A stretch of DNA of 64,000 nucleotides from Paractinoplanes atraurantiacus (lineage in GTDB: Bacteria > Actinomycetota > Actinomycetes > Mycobacteriales > Micromonosporaceae): contig NZ_OBDY01000009.1 of NCBI RefSeq assembly GCF_900215205.1, positions 1 to 64,000 on the forward strand. The letters run 5' to 3'. Shown in pieces: positions 50,748 to 62,800 of this stretch (its first letter is position 1; every line of letters begins with the position of its first letter). Both the position numbers and the translations under genes were made by a program. The notes beneath the pieces were generated by a model. That model worked only from the letters and a program-made list of their open reading frames with translations, ran no database searches and was not told where the DNA came from.

Positions 50748-53063
50748 TCACGCGGCGTACATCACCGGGGCCGGCGCGTTCGAGCTCATCAGCGCGCCGG
50801 CATCCTCGGCGGGCAGCGGCTTCGCCATGTAGAAGCCCTGGCCCAGCCGGTAGCCCATCTCGCGCAGACGTTCCAGCTGCGCCAGCGATTCGATGCCCTC
50901 GGCCACGGCCGACAGCTGCAGATACTCCGCCAGCTGGGCCACCGCGGCGGCCACCGCCAGGCGGCCCCGGTCCTCGCCGTCGGTGATGCCGTCGACGAAC
51001 GACTTGTCCAGCTTCAGCACGTCGACCGGGAACGCCCGCAGCAGCGACAGCGACGACTGGCCGGTGCCGAAGTCGTCGAGCGCCAGCCGCACCCCCATCT
51101 CGTGCAGCGCGTGCAGCGTCTCGCGCACCTGCCGGCCGTCGGCCACCGACGACTCGGTCACCTCCAGCACCAGGTTCTGCGGCAGCAGGCCGGTCTCGCT
51201 GAGCACCGCCGCCACCTCGTCCACGAAGCCGGACTCGCGCAGCTGGCGCACCGCCACGTTCACGTTGATCGCCTTGATCGCCCCGTCGCCGTGCTCGCGG
51301 CGCCAGCGGGCGAGCTGCTCGCACGCCTCCCGCAGCACCCACGACCCGAGCGGCACGATCAGGCCGGACCGCTCGGCGACCGGGATGAAGTCGCCCGGCG
51401 AGACGAAGCCGCGCACCGGGTGCTTCCAGCGCACCAGCGCCTCGGCACCGTGCAGCCGGCCGGTGACGATGTCGAAGACGGGCTGGTAGAGCAGGTACAG
51501 CTCGCGCCGGATGATGGCGTTGTGCAGCTCGCTGCCGAGCCGGGCGTGGCTGACCACGTCGGCCCGCATCCGCGGCTCGAAACGGGTCCAGGCCGCCTTG
51601 CCGCCCTCCTTGGCCGCGTACATGGCGATGTCGGCGTTGCGCAGCACCTCGTCCGCGGTGTCGCCGGGACCGGCGATCGCGATGCCGAGGCTGGCGTGGG
51701 CCAACAGGTGGTGCTCGCCGACCCGGAACGGCTCGGCCAGCGCGGCCAGGATCCGACCGGCCGTGGCCTCGGCCGACGACGGCTCCTCCACGTCGAGCAG
51801 CACGGCGAACTCGTCGCCGCCGAGCCGGGCCGGCAGCTCGCCCTCGGCGCTGGTGGCCCGCAGCCGCTGGGCGATCTGGTAGAGCAGCTGGTCGCCGATC
51901 GCCGGCCCCATCGAGTCGTTGATGGTCTTGAAGTCGTCGATGTCGATGAGCAGCGCCGTCGCCGGCCGGTGGGCGGCCAGGCGTTCGGCCAGCACGGCGC
52001 TGAACCGGGTGCGGTTGGCCAGCCCGCTCAGCGGGTCGGTCATGGCCAGCTGCTCCAGCTGGGCCTGCTGCTCCTGGAGCCCGGCCAGCAGCTGGCGGTT
52101 CTCGCGCAGGCCGAGCAGCTGCCGGAGCACGACCAGCGCGGCGATCAGGACGGCGCCGACGATGACGGTCAGGTCGCGGCCCTTCATCTCCTGGGCCGAC
52201 ACCGCGGTGACCAGGGCGGCGGTGGCCAGCACGGCCACGAAGGGAAGGAATTCGTACACCGAGCGGCGGCCGCGCACCTTGAGCACCGCGGTCCGCAGGT
52301 GCACGCGGCGCTGGCGGTGGGCCGCGGCCGCGAAGGACAGCGCCACCAGCGGGCTGCCGAGCACCGAGAGCACCAGCCGGGACGTGTCGTCGCCGGCGAT
52401 CAGCAGCACGGCCAGGGCGACCGCGACCATCGGGGCGATGGTCAGGATGCGCAGCGAGAGCGGGTCGACCGGCGCGTCCTTGCGGGCCGCCGCCTTGCCG
52501 ATCACCACCAGGCAGAGCAGGCCGGCCACGCCGACCACACCGGCCGCGGCCCGGGTGACCAGGTCGGCGCCGGACGAGGCGTAGCTGAGCACGACGTACC
52601 AGAAGACCAGGGTGCCGGCCACGGCCACGGTGGCGCCGTCGAGCAGCACCCGCGACCAGCCCAGCAGCGTGCGGTCGCCCATCGGCAGCCGCAGGAAGGC
52701 GGTCATCGCCCACAGCACGCCGGTCAGCAGCGGCACGGCGACGTAGAGCGACATGCCGGCGTTGTTGTTGGCCAGCGCCAGGGCCGTCGACGAACCGATC
52801 AGCAGGATGAAGGCGGCGTGCCCGAGCTGGCGCCAGAACGCGCGCACCACCCGGGGCAGCACCACCGTCGAGCCGAGCCGCTGCAGCGAGAAGGTGGCCG
52901 CGACCAGGGCGATCGGCCCGCCGATGTAGCCGTAGACGACATCGGCGGGGTCGCGCACGACCAGCCACGCGACGACCGCCAGCGTGGCGACCGCCGCGAC
53001 CACCAGCGGCGCCAGGGCGCCGCCACCCGCGCGGATCGCGGCGGGCTTCACGGCCTCAGTCAT
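50748..53063 (-). CDS. membrane GGDEF-EAL protein
   Basis: 771 aa. N-terminal MASE-like region of about ten TM helices (~15-315), GGDEF (~345-505, ARLGGDEFAVLLD, no RxxD I-site) and EAL (~515-765) with EALVRW, NVNVAVRQL, LALDDFGTGQSS, LKLDKSF and AEGIES present. All EAL catalytic residues look intact, so it probably hydrolyses c-di-GMP, with the GGDEF possibly regulating it. Cannot tell the net direction. Confidence 0.88.
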   Translation of the reverse strand: MTEAVKPAAIRAGGGALAPLVVAAVATLAVVAWLVVRDPADVVYGYIGGPIALVAATFSLQRLGSTVVLPRVVRAFWRQLGHAAFILLIGSSTALALANNNAGMSLYVAVPLLTGVLWAMTAFLRLPMGDRTLLGWSRVLLDGATVAVAGTLVFWYVVLSYASSGADLVTRAAAGVVGVAGLLCLVVIGKAAARKDAPVDPLSLRILTIAPMVAVALAVLLIAGDDTSRLVLSVLGSPLVALSFAAAAHRQRRVHLRTAVLKVRGRRSVYEFLPFVAVLATAALVTAVSAQEMKGRDLTVIVGAVLIAALVVLRQLLGLRENRQLLAGLQEQQAQLEQLAMTDPLSGLANRTRFSAVLAERLAAHRPATALLIDIDDFKTINDSMGPAIGDQLLYQIAQRLRATSAEGELPARLGGDEFAVLLDVEEPSSAEATAGRILAALAEPFRVGEHHLLAHASLGIAIAGPGDTADEVLRNADIAMYAAKEGGKAAWTRFEPRMRADVVSHARLGSELHNAIIRRELYLLYQPVFDIVTGRLHGAEALVRWKHPVRGFVSPGDFIPVAERSGLIVPLGSWVLREACEQLARWRREHGDGAIKAINVNVAVRQLRESGFVDEVAAVLSETGLLPQNLVLEVTESSVADGRQVRETLHALHEMGVRLALDDFGTGQSSLSLLRAFPVDVLKLDKSFVDGITDGEDRGRLAVAAAVAQLAEYLQLSAVAEGIESLAQLERLREMGYRLGQGFYMAKPLPAEDAGALMSSNAPAPVMYAA

Positions 53064-53137
53064 GCGTGTCTACGGCTCCCGGATAGGTGGTTCCCTACCG
53101 CCTACCTGTCGGCCGCAACGTCTCTTTCCTGAGGAGA

Positions 53138-54775
<1,638 letters not shown>

Positions 54776-54894
54776 GACGGTCTCCTCTTCCTGGCGGTGC
54801 GCGGACCTGCCGTGAGCGTATCCATACCGACTACCCCGGGCATCCGCACGGTAAGCCGTTGAACCATTTCGGCTCGTTATCCGAACCACTACCT

Positions 54895-56535
54895 GTGAAG
54901 CGCGTGCTCCTCCTGCTCCTGGTGGCCCTCGGTGTGCTCGCGGTGCCGGCCTCCCCCGCGCAGGCGCACGCGTCGCTGCTGGGCGCGGTTCCGGCCCCCG
55001 GCAGCATCGTGGGCACGTCGCCGACCGAGATCGTGGTCACCTTCAGCGAGGCGGTCACGCCGGTCTCCGGGCGCATCCAGGTGATCTCGCCGGACGGCAA
55101 GCGGATCTCCGGTGAGGCCCGGGCGACCGGGTCCACGCTGCGCATTCCGGTGCGCAAGGCCGACCAGCCGCTCGGCACGTACCTGGTCAGCTACCGGGTG
55201 ATCTCGGCCGACAGCCATCCGATCGGCGGGGCGCTGACGTTCTCGGTGGGCGCGCCCTCGACGCGGCCGGCCGATCCCGGCCAGGCCGGGACCCATCGTT
55301 CGGTCACTCTGGTCACACCGGTCACGCGCTTTCTGGGGTACGCCGGGTTGACGCTGGCCGCCGGTCCCGCGCTCTTCCTGGCGGTGCTGTGGCCGCGCCG
55401 CCGCTCCCGGGCGGGTGCGATCAAGGTCGTCTACGCGGGGCTCGGGCTGATCGGGGTGTCCGCGCTGGCCTCCCTGTGGGCGCAGGCGCCGGCTAGCAGC
55501 GGCGCCGCCCTGTGGGACGTCTCGGCGCGCGAGCTGGGCGAGGTGCTTTCCAGCTCGTACGGCGTGACGCTGCTGGCCCGCATCGGCGTGCTGGCCGTGA
55601 TCGCGGGCCTGCTGCCGCCCCTGTTGCGCGGCGGCGCGGGCCGGGTCCGTGCGCCGGCTGTCGTCGTGCTGGCGCTGGCCGGCATGACGACGTGGCCGCT
55701 GACCGGGCACGCGGCCGCCTCGCCGCTGGCCGGGGTGATCGTCGCGTCGGACGTGGTGCACATCGCGGCCATGGCCGTCTGGCTCGGCGGCCTGGTCACG
55801 CTGACCGTCTTCCTGCTGCGCCGCACCGACCCGCGGGTGCTCGGCGTGATGCTGCCGGTCTGGTCGCGCTGGGCCGCGCTGGCCGTGGTGTGGCTGGTGG
55901 CCGGCGGCGTCGTGCAGGCGGTGGTCCAGGTCGGCTCGATCGGCGCGCTGTGGCAGACCGGGTACGGGCGGTTGCTGCTGGCCAAGGTGGCGGTGCTCGC
56001 GGTGACGCTGGCCTTCGCGTGGTTCGCCCGCAAGCTGGTGCACCGCGCGCCGGGTGCGACCGGGCTGCGCCGCACGGTCGGCGTGGAAGTGCTGGCCACG
56101 GTCGTCATTCTCGGGCTGAGCTCGGTGCTGGTGCAGGTCAACCCGGGGCGCAGCGCGGCCGTCGACCAGGGCGCGGTGCGCGAGCAGGGCGTGTCGCAGA
56201 CGCTGACGTCGCCGCTCTACACCCTCCAGTTCAACATCTATCCGGTCGAGATCGGCGACAACAACACGATCCACGCCTTCGTCTACACGCCGGCCGGGGC
56301 GCCGCTGCCGGCCGACGAGTGGAGCGTCACGTCGCGGCTGCTCGACCACGACGTCGAACCGGTGACGCAGCCGCTGCTCGGCCTGATCCCCCGCCATCAC
56401 GCGGTCGGCGCGATCGCCTTCCCGTTCCCGGGAACGTACGAGATCAAGTTCACGGTCCGCATCGGCGAGCTCGACCAGGCGACGGTGAAGACGACCGTGG
56501 CCGTTCCGGCCGGTTCCGTTCCCGCATCCAGGTGA
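54895..56535 (+). CDS. CopC-CopD copper resistance fusion
   Basis: 546 aa. Signal peptide (~1-22), CopC cupredoxin domain starting right after cleavage at HASLLGAVPAPG (N-terminal His Cu ligand) with a later ADSHPIGGA, then about eight TM helices of CopD (~150-445) and a C-terminal extracellular YtkA-like domain (~450-546). Probably moves copper across the membrane. Start GTG without a strong SD, TTG 36 bases upstream possible. Divergent from pgm. Confidence 0.88.
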   Translation: MKRVLLLLLVALGVLAVPASPAQAHASLLGAVPAPGSIVGTSPTEIVVTFSEAVTPVSGRIQVISPDGKRISGEARATGSTLRIPVRKADQPLGTYLVSYRVISADSHPIGGALTFSVGAPSTRPADPGQAGTHRSVTLVTPVTRFLGYAGLTLAAGPALFLAVLWPRRRSRAGAIKVVYAGLGLIGVSALASLWAQAPASSGAALWDVSARELGEVLSSSYGVTLLARIGVLAVIAGLLPPLLRGGAGRVRAPAVVVLALAGMTTWPLTGHAAASPLAGVIVASDVVHIAAMAVWLGGLVTLTVFLLRRTDPRVLGVMLPVWSRWAALAVVWLVAGGVVQAVVQVGSIGALWQTGYGRLLLAKVAVLAVTLAFAWFARKLVHRAPGATGLRRTVGVEVLATVVILGLSSVLVQVNPGRSAAVDQGAVREQGVSQTLTSPLYTLQFNIYPVEIGDNNTIHAFVYTPAGAPLPADEWSVTSRLLDHDVEPVTQPLLGLIPRHHAVGAIAFPFPGTYEIKFTVRIGELDQATVKTTVAVPAGSVPASR

Positions 56536-56602
56536 CTTTCGTTCACCGATTGGGCAGTACCTCGGCGACGCCTCTCAGGAGGCCGGAAACGGGGAGGAAC
56601 TC

Positions 56603-56947
56603 GTGCACGTGTCCGTGGTGGATAACGCCGACGAATCGGTCGTCATCACCGTGCGAGGCGATCTCGACATCGACAGCAACACCGTACTGACCACCACGCT
56701 CGACCAGGTGCTCGACCGGCCGGCTCCGATGGTCATCGTCGACCTGTCCGGGGTCGGGTTCTGCGATTCGACCGGGCTGAGCGCGCTGGTCATCGGGCAC
56801 AACCGGGCCCGGGCCGACGGCGGCTGGCTCCGGCTGGCCGCGCCCAGCGACTTCCTCGGGCGGCTGCTCGACACGGTCGGGCTGACGCCGCGCATCTCGG
56901 TCTATCCGACGGTGGCCGACGCCCTGGCCGACCGGAACCCGGACTAA
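56603..56947 (+). CDS. STAS-domain anti-sigma factor antagonist
   Basis: 114 aa. The phosphorylation site segment reads VDLSGVGFCDSTGLSALV (Ser in DSTG). It is a SpoIIAA-like partner for anti-sigma kinases. Starts at GTG. Could be a target of the SpoIIE phosphatase at 46.7-48.5 kb (inference). Confidence 0.86.
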   Translation: MHVSVVDNADESVVITVRGDLDIDSNTVLTTTLDQVLDRPAPMVIVDLSGVGFCDSTGLSALVIGHNRARADGGWLRLAAPSDFLGRLLDTVGLTPRISVYPTVADALADRNPD

Positions 56948-56957
56948 TCTCACCGGC

Positions 56958-57746
56958 GTGCTGATCCTCCTGCCGCCGTCCGAGGGCAAGACCCCCGCCA
57001 CCTCCGGTTCCCCCGTCGACCCGTCCGGGCACTGGCTGCCCGCGCTGGCGCCGGCCCGCAAGCGGGTGCTGTCGCGGCTGGTGGCCATGTGCAAGCGGAC
57101 CAGCGCCAGGTCGGTGGCCGAGTCGCTGGCGACGCTGGGGCTGAGCGCGGGGCAGGCCTCGGAGATCGCGCTGAACGCGGCGCTGCTGGAGGCGCCGGCG
57201 GCGCCGGCGGCCTCGATCTACAGCGGGGTGCTGTACGAGGCGCTGGACGCGCCGTCGCTGGCGCCGGCGGCCCGATCCTGGCTCGACGAGCGGGCGGTCG
57301 TCTTCTCGGGGCTGTGGGGTGTGGTCCGGCTGGACGACCGGATCCCGGCCTACCGCTGCTCGGTCGGTGTGACGCTGCCGTCGGTGGGCGGGCTGACCGC
57401 GTACTGGAAGAAGGTCCTGCCCAAGGCGCTCGACCCGCTCGAGGGGCCGATCCTGGATCTGCGCTCGGGCGCGTACGGGGCGATGTGGACGCCGGGGGCG
57501 GACGCGGCGACGGTCCGGGTGCTGCACGAGCGTGTGGTCGACGGGGTGGCCAAGCGCTCGGTGGTGAGTCACTTCAACAAGGCGACCAAGGGGCGCGTCG
57601 TGCGCTCGCTGGCCGAGGCCGGGGTGACGCCGACGTCGACCGACGAGGTGGTGGGAGCGTTGCGCGATCTGAAATACCGGGTCGAGGAGCATCCGGTGGC
57701 CGTTGGCAAGCCACGGCAGCTCGACATCGTGGTTGATGCGCTTTGA
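56958..57746 (+). CDS. yaaA: peroxide stress protein YaaA family
   Basis: 262 aa. LILLPPSEGKTPA at the start and LRSGAYGAMW plus VVSHFNKATKGRVVR are hallmarks of the YaaA/DUF328 fold, which limits iron-mediated oxidative damage. GTG start 11 bases after the STAS stop, so likely cotranscribed. Confidence 0.88.
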   Translation: MLILLPPSEGKTPATSGSPVDPSGHWLPALAPARKRVLSRLVAMCKRTSARSVAESLATLGLSAGQASEIALNAALLEAPAAPAASIYSGVLYEALDAPSLAPAARSWLDERAVVFSGLWGVVRLDDRIPAYRCSVGVTLPSVGGLTAYWKKVLPKALDPLEGPILDLRSGAYGAMWTPGADAATVRVLHERVVDGVAKRSVVSHFNKATKGRVVRSLAEAGVTPTSTDEVVGALRDLKYRVEEHPVAVGKPRQLDIVVDAL

Positions 57747-57811
57747 CCGTGACCCCACGAACCGGCCGGAAGCCGGTGAGGAGGGTGAGTTGCACCCAGC
57801 TGGTCGCTATG

Positions 57812-57842
57812 GCGGGTTCCGCCAGGATTTGGCGGAACCCGC
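57812..57842. terminator. bidirectional hairpin between yaaA and fkbp genes
   Basis: Perfect 13-bp stem GCGGGTTCCGCCA / TGGCGGAACCCGC with a 5-base loop, between convergent stops. No U-tract on either side. Confidence 0.7.
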
Positions 57843-57866
57843 TGATCCCGTATCTCTGAATGCTTC

Positions 57867-58475
57867 TTATTGGGCGGCGAGGATGTCGACGACGAAGCGG
57901 AGATCACCCTGCTGCTCGCCGTAGGCGAGGGCGGCGGGGACGTCGAGCTGGACGCGGCTGCCGACCTTTTGCCCGGGAATGCCCTCGTCCCAGCCCTTGA
58001 TGACGGCGCCGACGCCGATCGGCGTGCTGAACGGCTCGCCGCGTGACCAGGACGAGTCGATCACCTGGCCGGTGGTGTAGCTGACCAGCTTGTAGTTGGC
58101 GGTGATCGTCTGGCCCTTCTGCACGGCCGGGCCGGTGCCGGGGACCAGAACGGTGACGTCGAGCTTCGTCAGCTTGCCCTCGCCGGCCTTGACCTCGGGC
58201 TCCTTGGCCAGCGCGGCCGGCGTCTCGACCTTGGCGGCGGTCGGAGCGGGCGCGGCGGTCTCGGTCGGCTGAGCCGCTTCCGCGGGCGCGGCGGCCGACG
58301 TCGGAGCGGCCGCGGCGGGCGCGGTGCCGTTCGCGTCGTCGTCGCCGGAACGGACGGTCACGAAGACCGCGACCAGCACGGCGATCACGGCGACGCCGGC
58401 CACGGCACCACCGATGGCCTGGCCTCGCCGTTTCTTGGAGTCGGTGTTCACGGGGCTAGCGGTCGGGTAGCTCAT
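57867..58475 (-). CDS. FKBP-type peptidyl-prolyl isomerase, membrane-anchored
   Basis: 202 aa. Short cytoplasmic start, TM (~20-45), Ala/Pro-rich linker (~48-100) and FKBP domain (~112-202) with GTGPAVQKGQTITANYKLVSY and the ALAYG motif. Extracytoplasmic folding catalyst. ATG 58475 taken with AGGAG 12 bases upstream; GTG at 58499 alternative. Some active-site aromatics of canonical FKBP are replaced, so activity is uncertain. Confidence 0.84.
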   Translation of the reverse strand: MSYPTASPVNTDSKKRRGQAIGGAVAGVAVIAVLVAVFVTVRSGDDDANGTAPAAAAPTSAAAPAEAAQPTETAAPAPTAAKVETPAALAKEPEVKAGEGKLTKLDVTVLVPGTGPAVQKGQTITANYKLVSYTTGQVIDSSWSRGEPFSTPIGVGAVIKGWDEGIPGQKVGSRVQLDVPAALAYGEQQGDLRFVVDILAAQ

Positions 58476-58652
58476 ATGTCGTCGACTCTCCTGTATCACG
58501 CCGGTCCGGAAACTTCGGACACGATACGCGCTTTACGCGAATACGCCGCGTGAAACCTCCACCGAACCGCCGAGGCGGGTGATCCCCCGTCCGGACGGTC
58601 ACGCATCCCGCTCTTCACCGTCACACGGCGAAGTGAGATCGTGTGCGTCTGT
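58476..58652. other. intergenic, promoter region only
   Basis: No gene seen. It holds the presumed promoter of the FKBP gene and borders the 167-bp inverted-repeat element. Nothing else recognised. Confidence 0.45.
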
Positions 58653-58819
58653 CAGGGCCTGTCCTGCCGATCAAGCGAGTGCGAGGCGAGGTCCAGGTGG
58701 TGGCTGGCGTCGGGCGCGGCGCGCCGGCATCCCGGTGTTGGATGTCGGTGTGTCGCGGCTGCCGTCAGGCGCCGCCTGGGCCACGCCGCAGCCCCGCTTG
58801 ATCGGCAGGACAGGCCCTG
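58653..58819. mobile_element. MITE-like element, 25-bp perfect terminal inverted repeats
   Basis: The left arm 58653-58677 (begins CAGGGCCTGTCC) is the exact reverse complement of the right arm 58795-58819 (ends GGACAGGCCCTG); 117 bases lie between. The interior has no transposase. Short perfect IRs resembling insertion-sequence ends, with no gene inside, are the form of a MITE. No target-site duplication could be confirmed. Confidence 0.6.
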
Positions 58820-58853
58820 GGCCCCCTCACCAAATCCCCCGCAGGAGTTTCGC

Positions 58854-59747
58854 TTGTCCCCGCGCCGACGCCCGACGGGTCATCGGGCCGTTCCCCGACG
58901 GCGGGACGACGCGCCGCCGCTGGACGGCCTCGACACCGGCGGCCGGCGCAAAGAGGTGCTCTCCTCGGCCGCGGTGATCCTGGCCGGGGTGCTGCTGGTG
59001 ATCGGGTTCGGCTTCGTGGCCACGCGCGCGATGGTGCACAAGGACGAGGCGCTGCCCCCGGTCGACCCGCCGGCGCCGGCGCTGGGCGACCTGCGGCTGC
59101 CGTCGGCCGGCACCGGCCTGATCCCGCTGGGCAGCGCGTCGCCGTCACCGTCGCCGACACCGCCGAAATCGCCGGTCTTCCGCAGCCCCACCGCCGACCC
59201 GGGCAGCGTCCGGATCACGCAGGCGGAGGTCCCGGCGACGGTCGACCTGACCGCCGAGGGCAAGGCGGACTGGGTCCACTGGGGACTGAACGGGACATTC
59301 TCCCTGGAACGGGCGGCCGGTGGCGGCTTCAAGATCCTCGAGGGGGCGCCGACGGCGCCCCGGTTCCGTCACGAGCTGAGCCCGCAGCGCTTCAGCTGGA
59401 ACGGCGGCAGCCCGGTGGCGGTTAGCCCAGGCACGACAACGGGCATTCGGACGTGCGGTAAGGGCAACGGCTTCACCCTCTCGGTGCCGGCCGGGCCGGC
59501 GCCGAGGACCTTGAGGTTGTACGTGGGTTCGCTCGCGGCCCGCGGAAAATTGACCGCCCGGCTCTCCACGGGCACGGCCGGCGGCTCTATCGTGCTCGAT
59601 CAGCGTACCGGGGCGCTGCGGACGGCGGTGCTGACCGTGGCGTACCACGCACCGAAGAGCGGGCAGATGCAGTTGAACTGGACCACCGACGCGACCTACG
59701 GCAAGGGGTGCGGCGGGGTGGCCCTGGAAGCGGCGACGCTTCGATGA
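58854..59747 (+). CDS. membrane-anchored extracellular protein, unknown
   Basis: 297 aa. Basic cytoplasmic start, TM (~45-65, LSSAAVILAGVLLVIGFGFVA), Pro/Ser spacer (~75-110), and a C-terminal domain with ITQAEVPATVDLTAEGKADW-type beta strands. TTG start with GCAGGAG 7 bases upstream; the frame continues upstream through the MITE-like element but not credibly. Lies 61 bases before the MMPL gene. Confidence 0.62.
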   Translation: MSPRRRPTGHRAVPRRRDDAPPLDGLDTGGRRKEVLSSAAVILAGVLLVIGFGFVATRAMVHKDEALPPVDPPAPALGDLRLPSAGTGLIPLGSASPSPSPTPPKSPVFRSPTADPGSVRITQAEVPATVDLTAEGKADWVHWGLNGTFSLERAAGGGFKILEGAPTAPRFRHELSPQRFSWNGGSPVAVSPGTTTGIRTCGKGNGFTLSVPAGPAPRTLRLYVGSLAARGKLTARLSTGTAGGSIVLDQRTGALRTAVLTVAYHAPKSGQMQLNWTTDATYGKGCGGVALEAATLR

Positions 59748-59762
59748 CGTGCTTGCATATCG

Positions 59763-59784
59763 GGCCGGCCGGGAAGCGCCGGCC
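59763..59784 (+). terminator. weak hairpin before MMPL gene
   Basis: GGCCGGC (59763-59769) pairs with GCCGGCC (59778-59784) around an 8-base loop. No U-run, so termination is doubtful; may lie in the MMPL leader. Confidence 0.3.
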
Positions 59785-59808
59785 GTAGGCGACAAAAGGG
59801 GTTACTAG

Positions 59809-62800
59809 GTGTTCGCGGGCTTTGGATCGTGGGTGGCCCGCTTCCGGTGGCCGGTGCTGGCCGTCGCGCTCGTCGCGGTGATCAGCGCAGGCGTCTGGGG
59901 GCTCGGTGTCTTCGGGCAGGTGTCCGAGGGCGGCTACAACGACCCGAACAGTGAGTCCTCCCGGGCCGCCGAGGCGGCCACGGCGGCGTTCGGGGCGCAG
60001 GGCGGCGACCTCGTCGTGATCTACACCCCCACCAAGGGCAAGATCGACGACGCCGCGCTCGGCAAGCGGGTCCGTGAGCGGCTGGCCGCGCTGCCCAAGA
60101 CGGCGGTGACCGGCTCCACGTCGTACTGGCAGACGCGCAGCGCCCAGTACGCGGCCAAGGACAAGTCCAGCGCCGTCGCCGTGGTCACCCTGGCCGGTGC
60201 GGACGACGGGGCCAAGCTCGACGCGTACCGCGAGGTCGACGACAAGTTCGGCGTCGAGGGCGCCAAGGTCCAGCTGGCCGGCGCGACGGTCCTGGCCGAC
60301 GCGTCGACCACGCGCTCCACGTCCGACCTGGGCAAGGCCGAGGCCATCTCGCTGCCGATCACCCTGATCCTGCTGCTGTTCATCTTCGGCTCGCTGGTCG
60401 CGGCGGCCCTGCCGGTGCTGGTCGGCGGCGCCGCGGTGCTGGGCTCGCTCGGCATCCTGCACGCCATCGCCTCGCACCACGAGGTCAACTCGTTCGCGGT
60501 GAACGTGGCCTCGCTGCTCGGGCTGGGCATGGCCATCGACTACGGCCTGTTCATGGTCGGCCGCTTCCGCGAGGAGCAGGCGGCCGGGCGCTCCCCGGCC
60601 GAGGCGGTCCGCCGTACGGTGGCGACGGCCGGTCGCACGGTGCTGTTCTCGGCCACGCTGCTGATGATCGCGCTGGCCGGGCTGCTGCTGTTCCCGCAGG
60701 GCTTTCTCAATTCCTTGGCGTACGGGGGTCTGGCCGCCGTCGGCCTGGCCGCCCTCCTGTCGCTGACCCTGCTGCCGGCGGTGCTGGCGGTGCTCGGCCC
60801 GCGCGTCGACAAGCTGCCGGTCCGCCTGCCCTTCTCGGCCGGCGACCCCGACAAGTCGTTCTGGGCCCGGCTGGCCACCGGTGTGCTGCACCGCCCGGTC
60901 TTGGTGGCGGTGCCGATCCTGGCCGGCCTGATCCTGCTCGCCCTGCCGATCGGCGGCGTCCGCTTCGGCGAGGCCGACGAGCGCACCCTGCCCGCCGGCG
61001 ACCCCGGCCGCCAGGCCATCGAGACCCTCCAGGCGAGCTACCCGCAGTTCGCCGGCGACGGCGTGCAGATCGTGCTGCGCGGCCAGGGCGACACGTCGAA
61101 GTTCGCGGTCCAGCTCCGCCAGATCCCCGGCATCGCGCAGATCACCCCCGCCCAGCGGGCCAAGGACACGACGGTCTTCACGGCCACCCTCACCTCGACC
61201 GACCCGTTCAGCACCGAGTCGCGCGACGTGGTCGACGGCATCCGGGCGCTGCCGGTGCCGGCCGGCGTGGAGCTCCTGGTCGGCGGCACGACCGCCCGCA
61301 ACATCGACAGCCTCCAGGCCACGGCCGACAAGCTGCCGCTGATGATCGGTCTGCTGGTCGGGGCCACGCTGATCCTGATGTTCCTGGCCTTCGGCTCGAT
61401 CCTGCTGCCGATCAAGGCGGTGCTGATGAGCGCGCTCAGCCTGAGCGCCACCTTCGGCATCCTGGTGTGGATCTTCCAGGACGGCCACCTGGCCGGCCTG
61501 CTGAACGTGACACCGGCGCCCCTGGAAGCGGGCATCGTGGTGCTGATGGCGGCCGTCGTGTTCGGCCTGTCCACCGACTACGAGGTGTTCCTGCTCTCCC
61601 GCATGGTCGAGGCCCGCACGCAGGGCGCCACCTCCAAGGAGGCGGTGACGACGGGCCTGGCCCGCACCGGCCGCGTGATCAGCGCCGCGGCCCTGCTGCT
61701 CATCGTGGTGACGGGCGCCTTCGCCCTCTCCTCGGTCACCACGATGCGCTTCGTCGGCGTCGGCATGATCGTCGCCCTGGTCCTGGACGCCACGGTCGTC
61801 CGCATGCTGCTGGTCCCCGCCGTCCTGGGCCTGATGGGCAACGCGGCCTGGTGGGCCCCCGGCCCCCTGAAGCGCCTCCAGCAGAAGGCCGGCCTGTCCG
61901 AACACGCGGGCGAACTCCCGGCCGGCCGCCACGCCGCCACCGACGACACCCAGGTCCTGGCCCTCCCGGCGGGCCCGGCCCCGACCTGGCTGACGCCGTT
62001 CTTCGACGAGCCCAGGGCCCTGCCCGGCGCCTCATCGCCGTTCGCCCTCCCCTCCGGCACGGACACCGCCGCCACCCAGGTCTTCCCCCGCATAACCGAC
62101 GACGAGCCCATCGACGCCGAAATCATCCCCGACCCACTCCCCACCGACTCCCCCACCGCCGGCTCTCCCGCCGACGACACCTCTACCGCTGACTCCTCCG
62201 CCGGCGACTTGCCCACCGTCGGCGCCTCCGCCGCCGGCTCTTCCGCTGAGCCGACCACCGACTCCTCGGCCGAACCGGCTGCCGATTCCTCCGCCCAGAC
62301 CGCCGACCACTCGGCCGAGCCTGCCGGAGCGACCGCTGCCTCGTCCGGCACCACCTCGGCCACCGCGACGTCCGACGCCACCGCGACATCCGACGCCACC
62401 TCGACGTCCGACGCCGCCGCGGCCGTCGCCGACCTCGGCGCGGACGACCGCACGGCTGCCTACCCGGTGATCGGAGCCCGCGCCGAGCCCGCCGCCGACG
62501 ACCGCACCGCCGCCTACCCCGTGATCGGATCAGGCAGCGGCGCCTCAACCAGCTCTCCCTCGCCGTCTCCGGCCGCATCCTCCTCAGAACCGTCGTCGTC
62601 CTCCGAAGCCTCGCCGACCGTCGACAAGTCGGATTCGTCCGCCATATCGGATTCGTCCGTGAAGTCGCCGTCGCCCGCAGAGCCGACCTCGCCTGCGGAG
62701 TCCCGCTCGGCCGCGGAGCCCTCTTCGCCCGCAGAGCCCTCCTCGCTCGCAGAGCCCTTCTCGCTCGCGGAGTCGGCTTCCTCGGCGAAATCGCACTCGT

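Noticed and set aside
51102..53132. 676-codon plus-strand open frame opposite the GGDEF-EAL gene
   Set aside because: Shadow of the GGDEF-EAL coding strand; no recognisable domain.
59587..61932. 781-codon minus-strand open frame antisense to the MMPL gene
   Set aside because: Composition is Gly/Arg/Gln/Asp-rich without motifs, while the plus strand gives a complete 12-TM transporter.
62443..62529. Repeats in the MMPL tail as a possible CRISPR array
   Set aside because: Units keep reading frame, have no constant spacer length pattern, no palindromic repeat and no cas genes.
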